The translations under genes were made by a program, and so were the position numbers. Positions 7,940 to 16,682 of a DNA stretch of 64,000 nt are shown here, piece by piece. The DNA is from Roseiflexus castenholzii DSM 13941 (GTDB taxonomy: Bacteria; Chloroflexota; Chloroflexia; Chloroflexales; Roseiflexaceae), in contig NC_009767.1 of NCBI RefSeq assembly GCF_000017805.1, positions 1,054,001 to 1,118,000 of the forward strand, read 5' to 3'. A model generated the notes under the pieces. It did not search any database, was not told the origin of the DNA, and saw only the letters and a program-made list of their open reading frames with translations. Position 1 is the first letter of the stretch. The number at the start of each line of letters is the position of its first letter.

Positions 7940-10123
7940 ATGACCGAAGCCATTCGTGAGATTTACTGGAACGTCGGCGAGACGCTTGGCTCATTGACCG
8001 TGTACGGTTCTATGCTCATCGTCCTGGCAGTGATGACGTGGGGCATCCTGCGCGATGTCAACCGCTGGCGCAAAGGGCGGCCCGATGCGCGAATCAACAA
8101 CCTTGGCGCGCGCGTGGTCGAGTTTCTCGTCCAGGTGTTTGGTCAGAAGAAGACCCTCAAAGACCGACGGCCGGGCATCATGCATGCGCTGGTGTTCTTC
8201 GGTTTTCTGGCGTTGTTCATCGGCACCGATATTATCGCCGTTGAGGAGGATTTCACCATTCCGCTGATGGGGAAGGATGCCGGGAAAATCCTGGTCGGGG
8301 AGTTCTACAAGAACTATGAACTGATCATGGATTTCATGGGGCTGGTCTTCATTGTCGGCATTCTCTGGATGGCATACCGCCGTTACACGAAGCATCCCGA
8401 CCGGCTGCACAACCGGCGCACCGATCTGTGGGCGCTGGCGGTGCTGGGATATATTGGCATCAGCGGCTACTTTATCGAGGGGTTGCGCCTGGCGAATCAG
8501 ACCATCGGCGGCATTCCGGTCATCACGCAGGACTGGGCGCCGCGCGCCTTCGTCGGCTATGGTCTGGCGATTATTTTCCGCAACATCGGATTAGGTGACG
8601 GCAGCCCTGTCGGTCTGGGGTTGCACCTGTTCTTCTGGTTCAGCCATACTCTGGTCACCGCCGCCTTTCTTGCATCGATCCCGTTCTCGAAACTCCAGCA
8701 TATCTTCTACACGCCGCTGAATACGTTCTTCCGCGATCTGGAACCGAAAGGGGCGCTGACTCCTATTCCCAACCTGGAGGCTGAGATCGAAAAAGACGAG
8801 CCGCGCCTTGGTGTTGCGACGCTGGCGGATTTTACGTGGAAGCAACGGCTCGATTTCGATGCCTGTATGCAGTGCGGGCGCTGTCAGTCGAAATGCCCGG
8901 CGTATGCGTCGGGATCGCAACTCTCTCCGAAGTTCCTGATTACCAAGATGGCGAATCTTCAGCGCGGCGAACCGGTATTGCTCCACGACGGCAGCCTGGG
9001 GCGCGCCCATACGGTGTTGACAACCGACCAGTACAATGAGGCGCCCAAGCCGGTCGCCGAGCGCCAGCCGGTCTATGCGAAGATTGATGGCGACCGTGAG
9101 ACGCTGCCGTTGATCGAACATGAAATCTATACCGAAAATGAAATCTGGTCCTGCACGACGTGCCGGGCCTGCATGGAAGAGTGCCCGGCGATGATCGAGC
9201 ACGTCGATCTGATCGTTGATGTGCGCCGCAACCTGACGATGATCCAGAGCGAGGTGCCGTCGAATGTCAAGCGTGTACTGGAGGGCATCGAGCGTGCCGG
9301 CAATCCGTGGCGCCTGCCGGCGCGCGAGCGCACTGCCTGGACTGATGGACTGGATGTGCCGACCATGGCGGAAAAGGAGAGCGCTGAGGTGCTCTACTGG
9401 GTCGGCTGCGCACCCGCCTACGATGAACGCTCAAAGCGCGTCGCCCGCGCGATGGTGCAACTGCTGACGCGCGCTGGCGTCGATTTTGCGATCCTCGGCG
9501 AGGAGGAGAGTTGCACCGGCGACCCGGCGCGGCGTATGGGAGAGGAGTTGCTGTTTCAGGCGCAGGCGCAGGCGAATATCGAGACGATGCACCAGTATAA
9601 GTTCAAGAAGATCGTCACAACCTGCGCCCACTGCTTCAACACGCTCAAGAACGAGTATCCGCAGTTCGGCGGGCGCGCCGGCATCGATTACGAGGTTATT
9701 CACCATACCGATCTGCTGGCGCAACTGGTGCGCGAAGGTAAACTCACGCCGAAGCGACCGATCGAGCAGAAGGTTGTCTACCACGATCCGTGCTATATTG
9801 GCCGCTACAACGACATCTACGACGCACCACGCGATGTGCTGCGCGCCATCCCTGGCGTGCAACTTGTCGAAGCGCCCGACTGGAACCGCGAACGCGCAAT
9901 GTGCTGCGGCGGCGGCGGCGGCAATGTCTGGATGGAGGGATGGGGGAAACGCGGTGTGAATGCTATCCGCCTGGAGCAGTTGATGCAGGAGAAGCCGGAA
10001 ACGCTTGCGCTTGCCTGCCCCTTCTGCATGGTCATGTTCGAGGATGCGGCAAAGAACGCCGGTGTCGATGAGCAGTTGGCGCGCAAGGATATGGCGGAAT
10101 TGTTGCTCGAGTCGCTGGAGTAG
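7940..10123 (+). CDS. Membrane-bound Fe-S oxidoreductase, NarI-like plus HdrD-like CCG domains
   Basis: 727 residues. The N-terminal 290 or so carry several hydrophobic segments with spaced His residues, as in NarI/DsrM/HdrE-type cytochrome b membrane domains. Two 4Fe-4S sites follow: CMQCGRCQSKCP near residue 308 and CTTCRACMEECP near 404. Then come two cysteine-rich CCG domains (DUF224): one around CAPAY...CTGDP...CAHC, the other with DPCYIGRY, a CCGGGGG motif and CPFC. The architecture matches fused HdrDE-like proteins that pass electrons between a soluble dehydrogenase and membrane quinone. The partner dehydrogenase is not adjacent. LutA and LutB homologues downstream share the CCG and ferredoxin modules, so a role in lactate or glycolate-type oxidation is plausible but inferred. 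Start ATG 7940 follows GGGGAGA. Confidence 0.9.
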   Translation: MTEAIREIYWNVGETLGSLTVYGSMLIVLAVMTWGILRDVNRWRKGRPDARINNLGARVVEFLVQVFGQKKTLKDRRPGIMHALVFFGFLALFIGTDIIAVEEDFTIPLMGKDAGKILVGEFYKNYELIMDFMGLVFIVGILWMAYRRYTKHPDRLHNRRTDLWALAVLGYIGISGYFIEGLRLANQTIGGIPVITQDWAPRAFVGYGLAIIFRNIGLGDGSPVGLGLHLFFWFSHTLVTAAFLASIPFSKLQHIFYTPLNTFFRDLEPKGALTPIPNLEAEIEKDEPRLGVATLADFTWKQRLDFDACMQCGRCQSKCPAYASGSQLSPKFLITKMANLQRGEPVLLHDGSLGRAHTVLTTDQYNEAPKPVAERQPVYAKIDGDRETLPLIEHEIYTENEIWSCTTCRACMEECPAMIEHVDLIVDVRRNLTMIQSEVPSNVKRVLEGIERAGNPWRLPARERTAWTDGLDVPTMAEKESAEVLYWVGCAPAYDERSKRVARAMVQLLTRAGVDFAILGEEESCTGDPARRMGEELLFQAQAQANIETMHQYKFKKIVTTCAHCFNTLKNEYPQFGGRAGIDYEVIHHTDLLAQLVREGKLTPKRPIEQKVVYHDPCYIGRYNDIYDAPRDVLRAIPGVQLVEAPDWNRERAMCCGGGGGNVWMEGWGKRGVNAIRLEQLMQEKPETLALACPFCMVMFEDAAKNAGVDEQLARKDMAELLLESLE

Positions 10124-10129
10124 GGGTGG

Positions 10130-10192
10130 GAGAACCGAGAACTGAGAACTGAGAACCGAGAACTGAGAACTGAGAACCGAGAACTGAGAGCC
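10130..10192 (+). repeat. Heptamer array (GAGAACY)9 with 21-bp super-period
   Basis: Nine contiguous 7-bp units begin 6 bases after the preceding stop codon. The variable last base runs C,T,T,C,T,T,C,T, then a divergent GAGAGCC, so the real unit is 21 bp (C-T-T) repeated three times. A similar but degenerate string occurs near 30538 and 41691. Confidence 0.9.
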
Positions 10193-10211
10193 AGGCGCAA
10201 GGTGCAATGGA

Positions 10212-10235
10212 GGGGCAGGATTCCGTGCCTGCCCC
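10212..10235 (+). terminator. Possible hairpin after Fe-S oxidoreductase gene
   Basis: Eight-base perfect stem GGGGCAGG/CCTGCCCC with an 8-base loop. There is no T tract, so intrinsic termination is uncertain. Confidence 0.35.
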
Positions 10236-10254
10236 GCGCTGATCTTCGCCAACC

Positions 10255-10281
10255 AAAAAACGGCCGCTCATGAGCGACCGT
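10255..10281 (-). terminator. Leftward intrinsic terminator with no recognised gene
   Basis: Read on the minus strand, a stem ACGGTCGCTCA/TGAGCGGCCGT (one mismatch) is followed by TTTTTT. No leftward gene precedes it: the stretch up to 10500 has no credible minus-strand frame. It may end a small RNA transcribed leftward from between 10281 and about 10460. Confidence 0.45.
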
Positions 10282-10462
10282 GAAAGAGGAGGTATGGCGG
10301 CGGCAATGTCTGGTGCTATCGTGTCGGTTCGTGCTTTATCATTGTGTCTGGCCGCCGCGATATCTATTTCACTCTACTAGACGCACCGCACCCCGAAAAG
10401 GATGCTGTTGAAAGATAAGAGATGCATTAGAAACCGCGCTGTGCGCAACAGTGTGTGACATT

Positions 10463-10471
10463 TGCTATAAT
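10463..10471 (+). promoter_or_regulatory. Extended -10 promoter upstream of lutA
   Basis: TGCTATAAT, an extended -10 with a perfect TATAAT (10466-10471) and no good -35. Transcription from here would place dispersed-element copy 3 inside the lutA leader. The identical TGCTATAAT occurs at 23422 and 41921. Confidence 0.5.
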
Positions 10472-10494
10472 GCGGGCGGAATACGCATCGTCTC

Positions 10495-10643
10495 ATACCA
10501 ATGACCTGTGAACATCCGGCATGGTCACCCCGCGCAGCGCGAGGGGTCGTGCGCGACCCGCGCAGATTCCTCGCTGCGCTCGGAATGACAAGGCGCTGCG
10601 CTCGGAATGACCAGAATGCGGCATCGTTGATCGTCATTGGTAT
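10495..10643 (+). repeat. Dispersed ATACCAAT-ended element, copy 3
   Basis: A 149-bp full copy with both 8-bp ends (ATACCAAT, ATTGGTAT), lying between an extended -10 and the lutA start. The lutA reading frame is open through it, but that extension is repeat sequence, not protein. Confidence 0.9.
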
Positions 10644-10665
10644 CAGTAGACAGAAGAGGTCCTGG

Positions 10666-11415
10666 ATGACCGTGCAACCGCACCGGCGCGCTGTACTCTT
10701 TGTGACGTGCATTGTCGATCAAGTCCATCCCAATATCGGGTTGGCCGCCGCAGAATTGCTCGAACGGCAGGGGGTCGAGGTCGTTGTTCCACGCGGGCTG
10801 ACGTGCTGTGGGCAGATGGCGTTCAATGCCGGGTTCCGTGATGATGCCTATGCGGTCGCAGGGCGGACTATCGAAATCCTGCGCAACCAGGGAGATGTCG
10901 TGCTTCCGTCCGGTTCGTGTGGTGCGATGATCCGCCATCTGTACCACGAACTGTTCCACGGCACACGCCACGAGGCCGCCGCGAAAGAACTGGCGCAACG
11001 CACGTATGAACTGAGTGAATACCTGGTCGATGTGCTCGGTGTCACCGATGTTGGTGCGCGCTACGATGGGGTCATAGCAGTTCACGACGCCTGTCATGGT
11101 CTGCGCTACATGGGTTTGGGGCGGCAGGCGCGCATCCTGCTCGACCATGTCGCTGGCGCGCGCATTGTGTCATTGCCGGGCAGCGATGAGTGCTGCGGTT
11201 TTGGTGGTCTGTTTGCCGTTAAGCAGCATCAGATTTCTGAAGCGATGTTACAGCGCAAACTGGCGCATATCGCCGAATGCGGCTGCGACCTGGTAGTGAC
11301 CGGCGATTCGAGTTGCATGACGCAGATCGCCGGTGGTCTCAGTCGGTCGAAGTCGCGGGTGCGGGCATGCCATCTCGCCGAGGTGCTGGCGAACAGGGTT
11401 GGGTTGGGGGGGTAG
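10666..11415 (+). CDS. lutA: LutA-like (Fe-S) oxidoreductase, CCG domains
   Basis: 249 residues, the usual LutA length, made of two CCG cysteine-rich domains. The first has GLTCCGQMAFN and SGSCGAMI; the second has DACHGLRYMG, DECCGFGGLF and TGDSSC. In Bacillus, LutA acts with LutB and LutC to oxidise L-lactate to pyruvate. ATG 10666 was chosen because the frame upstream is dispersed-repeat sequence and AAGAGG lies 7 bases before the ATG. lutB follows after 34 bases, so the two are co-transcribed. No LutC-type gene follows. Confidence 0.88.
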   Translation: MTVQPHRRAVLFVTCIVDQVHPNIGLAAAELLERQGVEVVVPRGLTCCGQMAFNAGFRDDAYAVAGRTIEILRNQGDVVLPSGSCGAMIRHLYHELFHGTRHEAAAKELAQRTYELSEYLVDVLGVTDVGARYDGVIAVHDACHGLRYMGLGRQARILLDHVAGARIVSLPGSDECCGFGGLFAVKQHQISEAMLQRKLAHIAECGCDLVVTGDSSCMTQIAGGLSRSKSRVRACHLAEVLANRVGLGG

Positions 11416-11449
11416 AGGTTAGGGGCGCGAGAGGGAAAGGGCAGAACCG

Positions 11450-12862
11450 ATGGCAACACACACGATTGCGTTTGTTGAGCGGGTTGACGGTGCGTTGCAC
11501 GATCCGTCGTTGCAGACGGCGCTCGAGCGGGCGACGACGCGCTTTATCGGCAATCGCGCGAAGGCGGTTGCCGACGTTGATAACTTCGAGGCGCTGCGCC
11601 ATCAGGCGCGCGCCATTCGCGCCGGGGCGCTGGCGCGCCTCGATGAACTGCTGGCGCGCCTCGCCGATAATGTCGAACGCCACGGCGGGCGCGTTTGCTG
11701 GGCGGAAGACGGCGCTGCGGCGCGCCGGTATATCCTCGACCTGGCGCAGCAGCGCGGGGTGCGCACGATCGTCAAATCGAAGTCGATGGCGTCGGAAGAG
11801 ATTCACCTCAACGAAGCGCTCGAACACGCCGGGCTTGAAGTGATCGAAACCGACCTTGGCGAGTATATCATTCAACTTGCGGGAGAAACGCCGTCGCACA
11901 TTATCGCTCCTGCAATCCATAAGACCCGTGAGCAGGTGCGCGATCTGTTTGTGCAGCACCTGGGCATGGAGCCAACCGACGATATTCCAACGATGACGCG
12001 CACGGCGCGCACGGCACTGCGCCAGCGCTTCCTCCAGGCGGATATGGGGATCAGCGGGGTCAACTTCGGAGTTGCCAATGAGGGCGCGATTGTGATTGTC
12101 GAAAATGAAGGCAATGCCCGCCTCACCACTACAGCGCCACGCATTCATGTTGCGATTATGGGTATCGAGCGTATCTGTGAGAGCTTCGATGACCTTGGCG
12201 TGTTGTTGCAGGTGCTGGCGCGTTCGGCAACCGGTCAGCGCCTCTCGGTCTACACTTCAATCATCAGCGGACCTCGCCGTCCTCACGAACCGGATGGACC
12301 GGAAGAGTTTCACCTGGTGCTGCTCGACAATCGCCGTTCGGAGATCATTGGTGGGAAATATGCTGAGGCGCTGATGTGCATCCGTTGCGGCGCCTGCCTG
12401 AATGCCTGTCCGGTCTATCAATCTATCGGCGGGCATGCGTATGGCGGGGTCTATTCTGGTCCGATCGGCGCTATTCTGACGCCGTTGCTGCAACCGGACC
12501 TTCCAGATGCGCACAAACTGCCGCATGCGTCGAGCCTGTGCGGCGCGTGCGAATGGGCATGTCCGGTCAAGATCGCCATCCCCGATCTGCTGCTGCGGCT
12601 GCGCGCCGATGCGGTGAACAATGGCAAGTACGAGGGATATGAACCACCCGCCATGTTCGGTTGGCGGCAGGCGATGATGAACCCGGCGCTCTATCGTCTG
12701 GGTGGCAAAATGGCATCGTTCGGGACCCATCTGCTGGCGCGGAACGGTCAGGTGCGCTGGTTGCCGCCGCCGCTCGATGGATGGACGAAGCAGCGCGATT
12801 TTCCACCATTCGCGCCGAAGACCTTTACCGAACTGTGGGAAGAGCGCAAGAAGCAGGGGTGA
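11450..12862 (+). CDS. lutB: LutB-like iron-sulfur protein
   Basis: 470 residues, matching LutB length. The N-terminal LUD domain (about 60-290) shows the family signature around VNFGVANEGAIVIVENEGN. Two 4Fe-4S motifs follow, CIRCGACLNACP near 310 and CGACEWACPV near 364, and the tail is the LutB C-terminal region. It should shuttle electrons from L-lactate oxidation with LutA. Normally LutC, a second LUD protein, completes the set but here a GH57 gene follows directly, so LutC is either encoded elsewhere or dispensable. The stop lies 3 bases before the next start (TTG 12866). Confidence 0.88.
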   Translation: MATHTIAFVERVDGALHDPSLQTALERATTRFIGNRAKAVADVDNFEALRHQARAIRAGALARLDELLARLADNVERHGGRVCWAEDGAAARRYILDLAQQRGVRTIVKSKSMASEEIHLNEALEHAGLEVIETDLGEYIIQLAGETPSHIIAPAIHKTREQVRDLFVQHLGMEPTDDIPTMTRTARTALRQRFLQADMGISGVNFGVANEGAIVIVENEGNARLTTTAPRIHVAIMGIERICESFDDLGVLLQVLARSATGQRLSVYTSIISGPRRPHEPDGPEEFHLVLLDNRRSEIIGGKYAEALMCIRCGACLNACPVYQSIGGHAYGGVYSGPIGAILTPLLQPDLPDAHKLPHASSLCGACEWACPVKIAIPDLLLRLRADAVNNGKYEGYEPPAMFGWRQAMMNPALYRLGGKMASFGTHLLARNGQVRWLPPPLDGWTKQRDFPPFAPKTFTELWEERKKQG

Positions 12863-12865
12863 GGG

Positions 12866-15301
12866 TTGGATCGCTATATCTGCATTCACGGGCATTTCTA
12901 TCAACCGCCAAGAGAAAATCCGTGGCTCGAAACCATCGCGCCGCAGCACTCCGCCCATCCGTACCACGACTGGAATGAGCGCATCGCTGCCGAATGCTAC
13001 ACCCCCAACACGGCGTCGCGCATTCTGGATGGCGACGGTCGCATTGTTCACGTGGTCAATAACTACGCGCGCATCAGTTTCAATTTTGGTCCGACCCTGC
13101 TCGCCTGGCTCGAGAAGCACGTTCCTGCCACCTATCATGCCATCATCGAATCCGACCGGCAGAGTCGGTCGCTCTTCTCAGGGCACGGATCGGCGATTGC
13201 TCAGGCGTATAACCATATGATCATGCCGCTTGCCAACAAACGCGACAAGCGCACGCAGGTCATCTGGGGCATCCGCGATTTCGAGCGGCGCTTTGGACGC
13301 ATGCCGGAGGGGATGTGGCTGCCGGAAACCGCTGTTGATATCGAAACCCTGGAAACGCTGGCGGAGTGCGGCATCCACTTCACCATCCTGTCGCCCTATC
13401 AGGCGCGCGCAGTGCGGAAGATCGGCGCAACCACATGGCAGGATGTCGGCGGCGGCAAAATCGATCCGACCATGCCCTATCTGCAACGACTCCCTTCAGG
13501 GCGCTCGATTGCCCTTTTTTTCTATGACGGTCCGATCGCGCGCGCCGTCGCATTCGAAGGTTTGCTCTACAACGGCGGCAACTTTGCCCATCGCCTGCTC
13601 GGTGGATTCAACGGACGAGCAGGACCGCAACTGGTGCATATCGCCACCGATGGCGAAACCTACGGGCATCACCACCCGCGCGGCGACATGGCGCTCGCCT
13701 ATGCGCTCTACTACCTGGAGCGCGAACGGATGGCGCGTCTGACGAACTACTCTGAGTTCCTCGCCATTCACCCGCCGACGCACGAGGTGCAGATCGCCGA
13801 ACGCACCTCGTGGAGCTGTTTCCATGGCATCGAGCGCTGGCGCAGCGACTGCGGATGCAGCAATGGCGGGCGCGAGGGATGGAAACAAACCTGGCGCGCC
13901 CCCCTGCGCGCTGCGCTCGACTGGCTGCGCGACACCCTGGCGGCGCGGTTCGAGGCGCTTGCCGAGCGACTGCTCCTCGATCCGTGGGCAGCGCGCGACG
14001 ACTACATCCAGGTGGTGCTCGACCGGTCACCGGAGTCGATCAACACCTTCCTCGCCGAACATGCCACGCGCGAACTGAGCGCTGAAGAGCAGGTTGAAGT
14101 GTTGCACCTGCTCGAAATCCAGCGCCAGGCGATGCTGATGTACACCAGTTGCGGCTGGTTCTTCGCCGACATTTCAGGGCTGGAAACCGTTCAGGTGCTG
14201 CAATATGCAGCGCGCGCGATTCAACTGGCGCGCACGCTCGACGGCGAGGACCTGGAACCGGAGTTCTTGCGGCGGCTGGCGGAAGCGCCGAGCAATCTCC
14301 CGCAGTTCGTCAACGGTCGTGGCGTCTATGAGCAACTGGTGCTACCGCACATCGTCGATCTGCGCCAGGTCGCGGCGCATTATGCCGCCACATCGCTCTT
14401 CAATGTGCAGAGCGAACCGGGGAAAGTGTACTGCTACACCGTCGAGCAACGCCGGCATCGAGTGATGGAAGCCGGTCATGCGAAACTGGCGTTGGGCGTG
14501 GCGCGGGTGACTTCGACCATTACGCTTGAGTCGGCGGAACTGCGCTATGGGGTTTTGCACCTGGGAGACCAGAACCTGATCGGCGGGGTGCGCACCGAAG
14601 ATGGCGCAGCCAGTTATGCCGATCTGCTCCACACGATTTCGCCCGCCTTCGAGCGTGCCGATCTGTCCGGGGTCGTCCAGGCGCTGACCAATCACTTTGG
14701 TCGGCTCGATTACTCGCTCAAGTCGGTTTTTTACGATGAGCAGCGCGCGATTGTCCAGGCGATTCTGACGCCGGCGCTCGAAGAGACCGCTGCTGCCTAT
14801 CAGCGCCTCTACGACCGGCATACGCCGCTCATTTCGTTCCTGACGAACCAGGGCATCCCGTTGCCGCCGGAAGTCGCCAGGGCTGCGGAGTATGCCATGA
14901 GCATGGCGGTCTATCGTGCGCTGACGACGGATCCGCCGGATTTCGACCGGTCGCGGTCGCTGATCGACGCAGCGCGCCGGGCAGGCGTCTCACTGGCGCG
15001 CGAGCCGTTGATCGGCGAACTGCGCCGCTTGGTCGAACAGGTTACCGCGCGGCTTCTGACCGATCCTGAATCATCGGCGCTCCTCGACCGCCTGTTGAAC
15101 CTGGCTCGGTTGGTGCGCGCGCTGCCCTTCGAGATTGATCTCTGGCGCGCCCAGAACGACCTCTTCGCCATTCGCGCAACTCACTACGCTGCCCTGGCAG
15201 CGCGCGCGCTCACCGGCGATCAACGCGCGCGCCTCTGGACCGACCGCTTCGCAACGGCGGCGATGCTGCTCGGCATCAGTATGAGCGGGCATGGAAAGTG
15301 A
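12866..15301 (+). CDS. Glycoside hydrolase family 57 protein with DUF3536
   Basis: 811 residues. The N-terminal GH57 barrel opens with CIHGHFYQPPRENPW, a hallmark of the DUF3536 subgroup. The presumed catalytic Glu sits near residue 152 in MWLPETAVD; the second acidic residue is probably in ATDGETYGHHH near 260. The remainder, to about 800, is the helical DUF3536 region. GH57 enzymes act on alpha-glucans (amylases, branching enzymes); the substrate of this subgroup is not established. The start is TTG at 12866, with the Shine-Dalgarno inside the end of lutB, so it is in the lut transcription unit. Linkage of an alpha-glucan enzyme to lactate oxidation is unusual. Confidence 0.88.
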   Translation: MDRYICIHGHFYQPPRENPWLETIAPQHSAHPYHDWNERIAAECYTPNTASRILDGDGRIVHVVNNYARISFNFGPTLLAWLEKHVPATYHAIIESDRQSRSLFSGHGSAIAQAYNHMIMPLANKRDKRTQVIWGIRDFERRFGRMPEGMWLPETAVDIETLETLAECGIHFTILSPYQARAVRKIGATTWQDVGGGKIDPTMPYLQRLPSGRSIALFFYDGPIARAVAFEGLLYNGGNFAHRLLGGFNGRAGPQLVHIATDGETYGHHHPRGDMALAYALYYLERERMARLTNYSEFLAIHPPTHEVQIAERTSWSCFHGIERWRSDCGCSNGGREGWKQTWRAPLRAALDWLRDTLAARFEALAERLLLDPWAARDDYIQVVLDRSPESINTFLAEHATRELSAEEQVEVLHLLEIQRQAMLMYTSCGWFFADISGLETVQVLQYAARAIQLARTLDGEDLEPEFLRRLAEAPSNLPQFVNGRGVYEQLVLPHIVDLRQVAAHYAATSLFNVQSEPGKVYCYTVEQRRHRVMEAGHAKLALGVARVTSTITLESAELRYGVLHLGDQNLIGGVRTEDGAASYADLLHTISPAFERADLSGVVQALTNHFGRLDYSLKSVFYDEQRAIVQAILTPALEETAAAYQRLYDRHTPLISFLTNQGIPLPPEVARAAEYAMSMAVYRALTTDPPDFDRSRSLIDAARRAGVSLAREPLIGELRRLVEQVTARLLTDPESSALLDRLLNLARLVRALPFEIDLWRAQNDLFAIRATHYAALAARALTGDQRARLWTDRFATAAMLLGISMSGHGK

Positions 15302-15539
15302 GACGAGTCCTGGCGCCATCCGTCGTGAAGAGCGCACGGACTCACGCGGATGCCACAGATTCGCGCAGATCCGCCTGGCAGTGAAGGTTATCGATCCGTG
15401 GCATCCGCCTGAACCAATCTCTGTGCTCCCAAACGCCACGCATCTAGAGCGCGCAAGCGTCTTGACGATGTGTGCCTGCACCCGGATGCGACTCGGGCGG
15501 GCTACAATACCAGAAAAAGTGCGTGAAAGGCAGGCGCCT
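15302..15539. other. Intergenic stretch with degenerate GATCCG/GATGCC repeats
   Basis: Non-coding. Between 15335 and 15412 are several related words (CACGCGGATGCCAC, CGCAGATCCGCC, CGATCCGTGGCATCCGCC) also seen near 27770, 30600 and 41730. A possible -10 TACAAT near 15503 precedes the Uma2 gene. Confidence 0.4.
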
Positions 15540-16145
15540 ATGACTGTATCAGACCTCCGCGACACTCTTCCCGTCGTTGCCGTCGCCACACCGATGATCG
15601 GACCACCGCAGGGTCGCTGGACATACGCCGACTATGCGGCGCTGCCGGAAGACGGAAACCGCTACGAGATCATTGCGGGAGTGCTCTACATGATGCTGGC
15701 GCCAGAAATTGAACATCAGATGACCAGCAATCGTATGGCAACATTTCTGACGATCCACATCCAATTTACCGGTCTTGGCGCGGTTCTGACTGTGCCCACT
15801 GATGTCGAACTGGCGCTCGACACTGTGGTTCAGCCCGATATTGTCGTTGTTCTGAGCGCCAATCTCGGCATTATCACCCGTAGTCGCATCATTGGCGCGC
15901 CCGATCTGGTTGTGGAAATCCTCTCCCCCGGCACAGCGGGGTATGATCGGCGCGAGAAGCAGGATGCGTATGCGCGCGCTGGCGTGCATGACTATTGGGT
16001 TGTTGATCCGGCGGCGCAGACTGTGGAGGTGCTTACTCTGGATCGGAGCGCCTACCGCTCGCGCGGCGTCTTTCGCGGGCAGGCGCGCTTACCGTCGCAG
16101 ACGGCGCCGTTGCCGATTCCGGTCGAGCGGTTCTTTCAGGAGTGA
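15540..16145 (+). CDS. Uma2 family (DUF820) endonuclease-fold protein
   Basis: 201 residues, PD-(D/E)XK-fold Uma2 family, common in Chloroflexota and cyanobacteria. Visible are the N-terminal EDGNRYEIIAGVLYMM, the core PDIVVVL and APDLVVEILSPGT, and KQDAYARAGVHDYWVVDP with the family Lys and Tyr. Function is unproven; nuclease activity is predicted from the fold. ATG 15540 was chosen because family similarity starts there and the upstream extension is low-complexity repeat. No partner toxin or antitoxin gene is adjacent. Confidence 0.9.
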   Translation: MTVSDLRDTLPVVAVATPMIGPPQGRWTYADYAALPEDGNRYEIIAGVLYMMLAPEIEHQMTSNRMATFLTIHIQFTGLGAVLTVPTDVELALDTVVQPDIVVVLSANLGIITRSRIIGAPDLVVEILSPGTAGYDRREKQDAYARAGVHDYWVVDPAAQTVEVLTLDRSAYRSRGVFRGQARLPSQTAPLPIPVERFFQE

Positions 16146-16163
16146 AACGAACCTCAAGAAATA

Positions 16164-16290
16164 ATACCAATGACGATTGAAGATACCGCATTCTTGTCAT
16201 TCCGAGCGCAGCGAGGAATCTGATCGGGTCGCGCACGACCCCTCGCGCTGATCGGGGTGACCATGCCGGATGGTCACAGGTCATTGGTAT
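16164..16290 (-). repeat. Dispersed ATACCAAT-ended element, copy 4 (inverted)
   Basis: A 127-bp copy in reverse orientation with intact ends. Its right end abuts the C-terminal codons of the radical-SAM pseudogene, next to YHLEEF. Confidence 0.9.
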
Positions 16291-16682
16291 GAACTCCTCC
16301 AGGTGATACAGCGCCACGTTCACTCCATCGCCGCAGACGCTCCTTGCGCCAGGTTTGAGACACTCGAGTTGTCTGCGAACGGCTACAGCGTCCAACGGTT
16401 CGCTCTGTGCTTCAATGTATTGACCGCATATAAGGACTGTCAGACGATACGATCGAGATAGACATCGGGTCGCCATCGTTCAGGTTCATCGCCGCAGGCG
16501 CGTCGAGCGAATGGCATGCGCCGATGCCAGGCGCGCACCCCCTGCGTCTGACAGCAGAATGATCTCCACATTGACACCAGCGGCTTTGATCGTTTGCACG
16601 GCTTCGACGCACGCCGCCGGAGAACCGGGGTTGTTCAGTTCTCGCGTGTTCTGTTTCATCAACGTCAGATCATCACCATCCT
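16291..16682 (-). pseudogene. Remnant of a radical SAM protein, C-terminal part
   Basis: On the minus strand, three frames carry consecutive pieces of one radical-SAM C-terminal region. First: LMKQNTRELNNP...TIKAAGVNVEIILL...GGARLASAHAIRST (to about 16480). Second: AAMNLNDGD, then after another shift DVYLDRIVSDSPY. Third: EAQSEPLDAVAVRRQLE...GDGVNVALYHLEEF. At least two frameshifts break it, and the N-terminal half with the 4Fe-4S cysteines is absent. The neighbouring YwiC-like gene stops at 16673, and an inverted dispersed element adjoins its 3' end. The family call is from pattern memory of radical-SAM TIM-barrel ends. Confidence 0.6.

Noticed and set aside
10501..10665. N-terminal extension of LutA
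   Set aside because: The extra 55 codons are dispersed-element sequence, and a Shine-Dalgarno supports ATG 10666.
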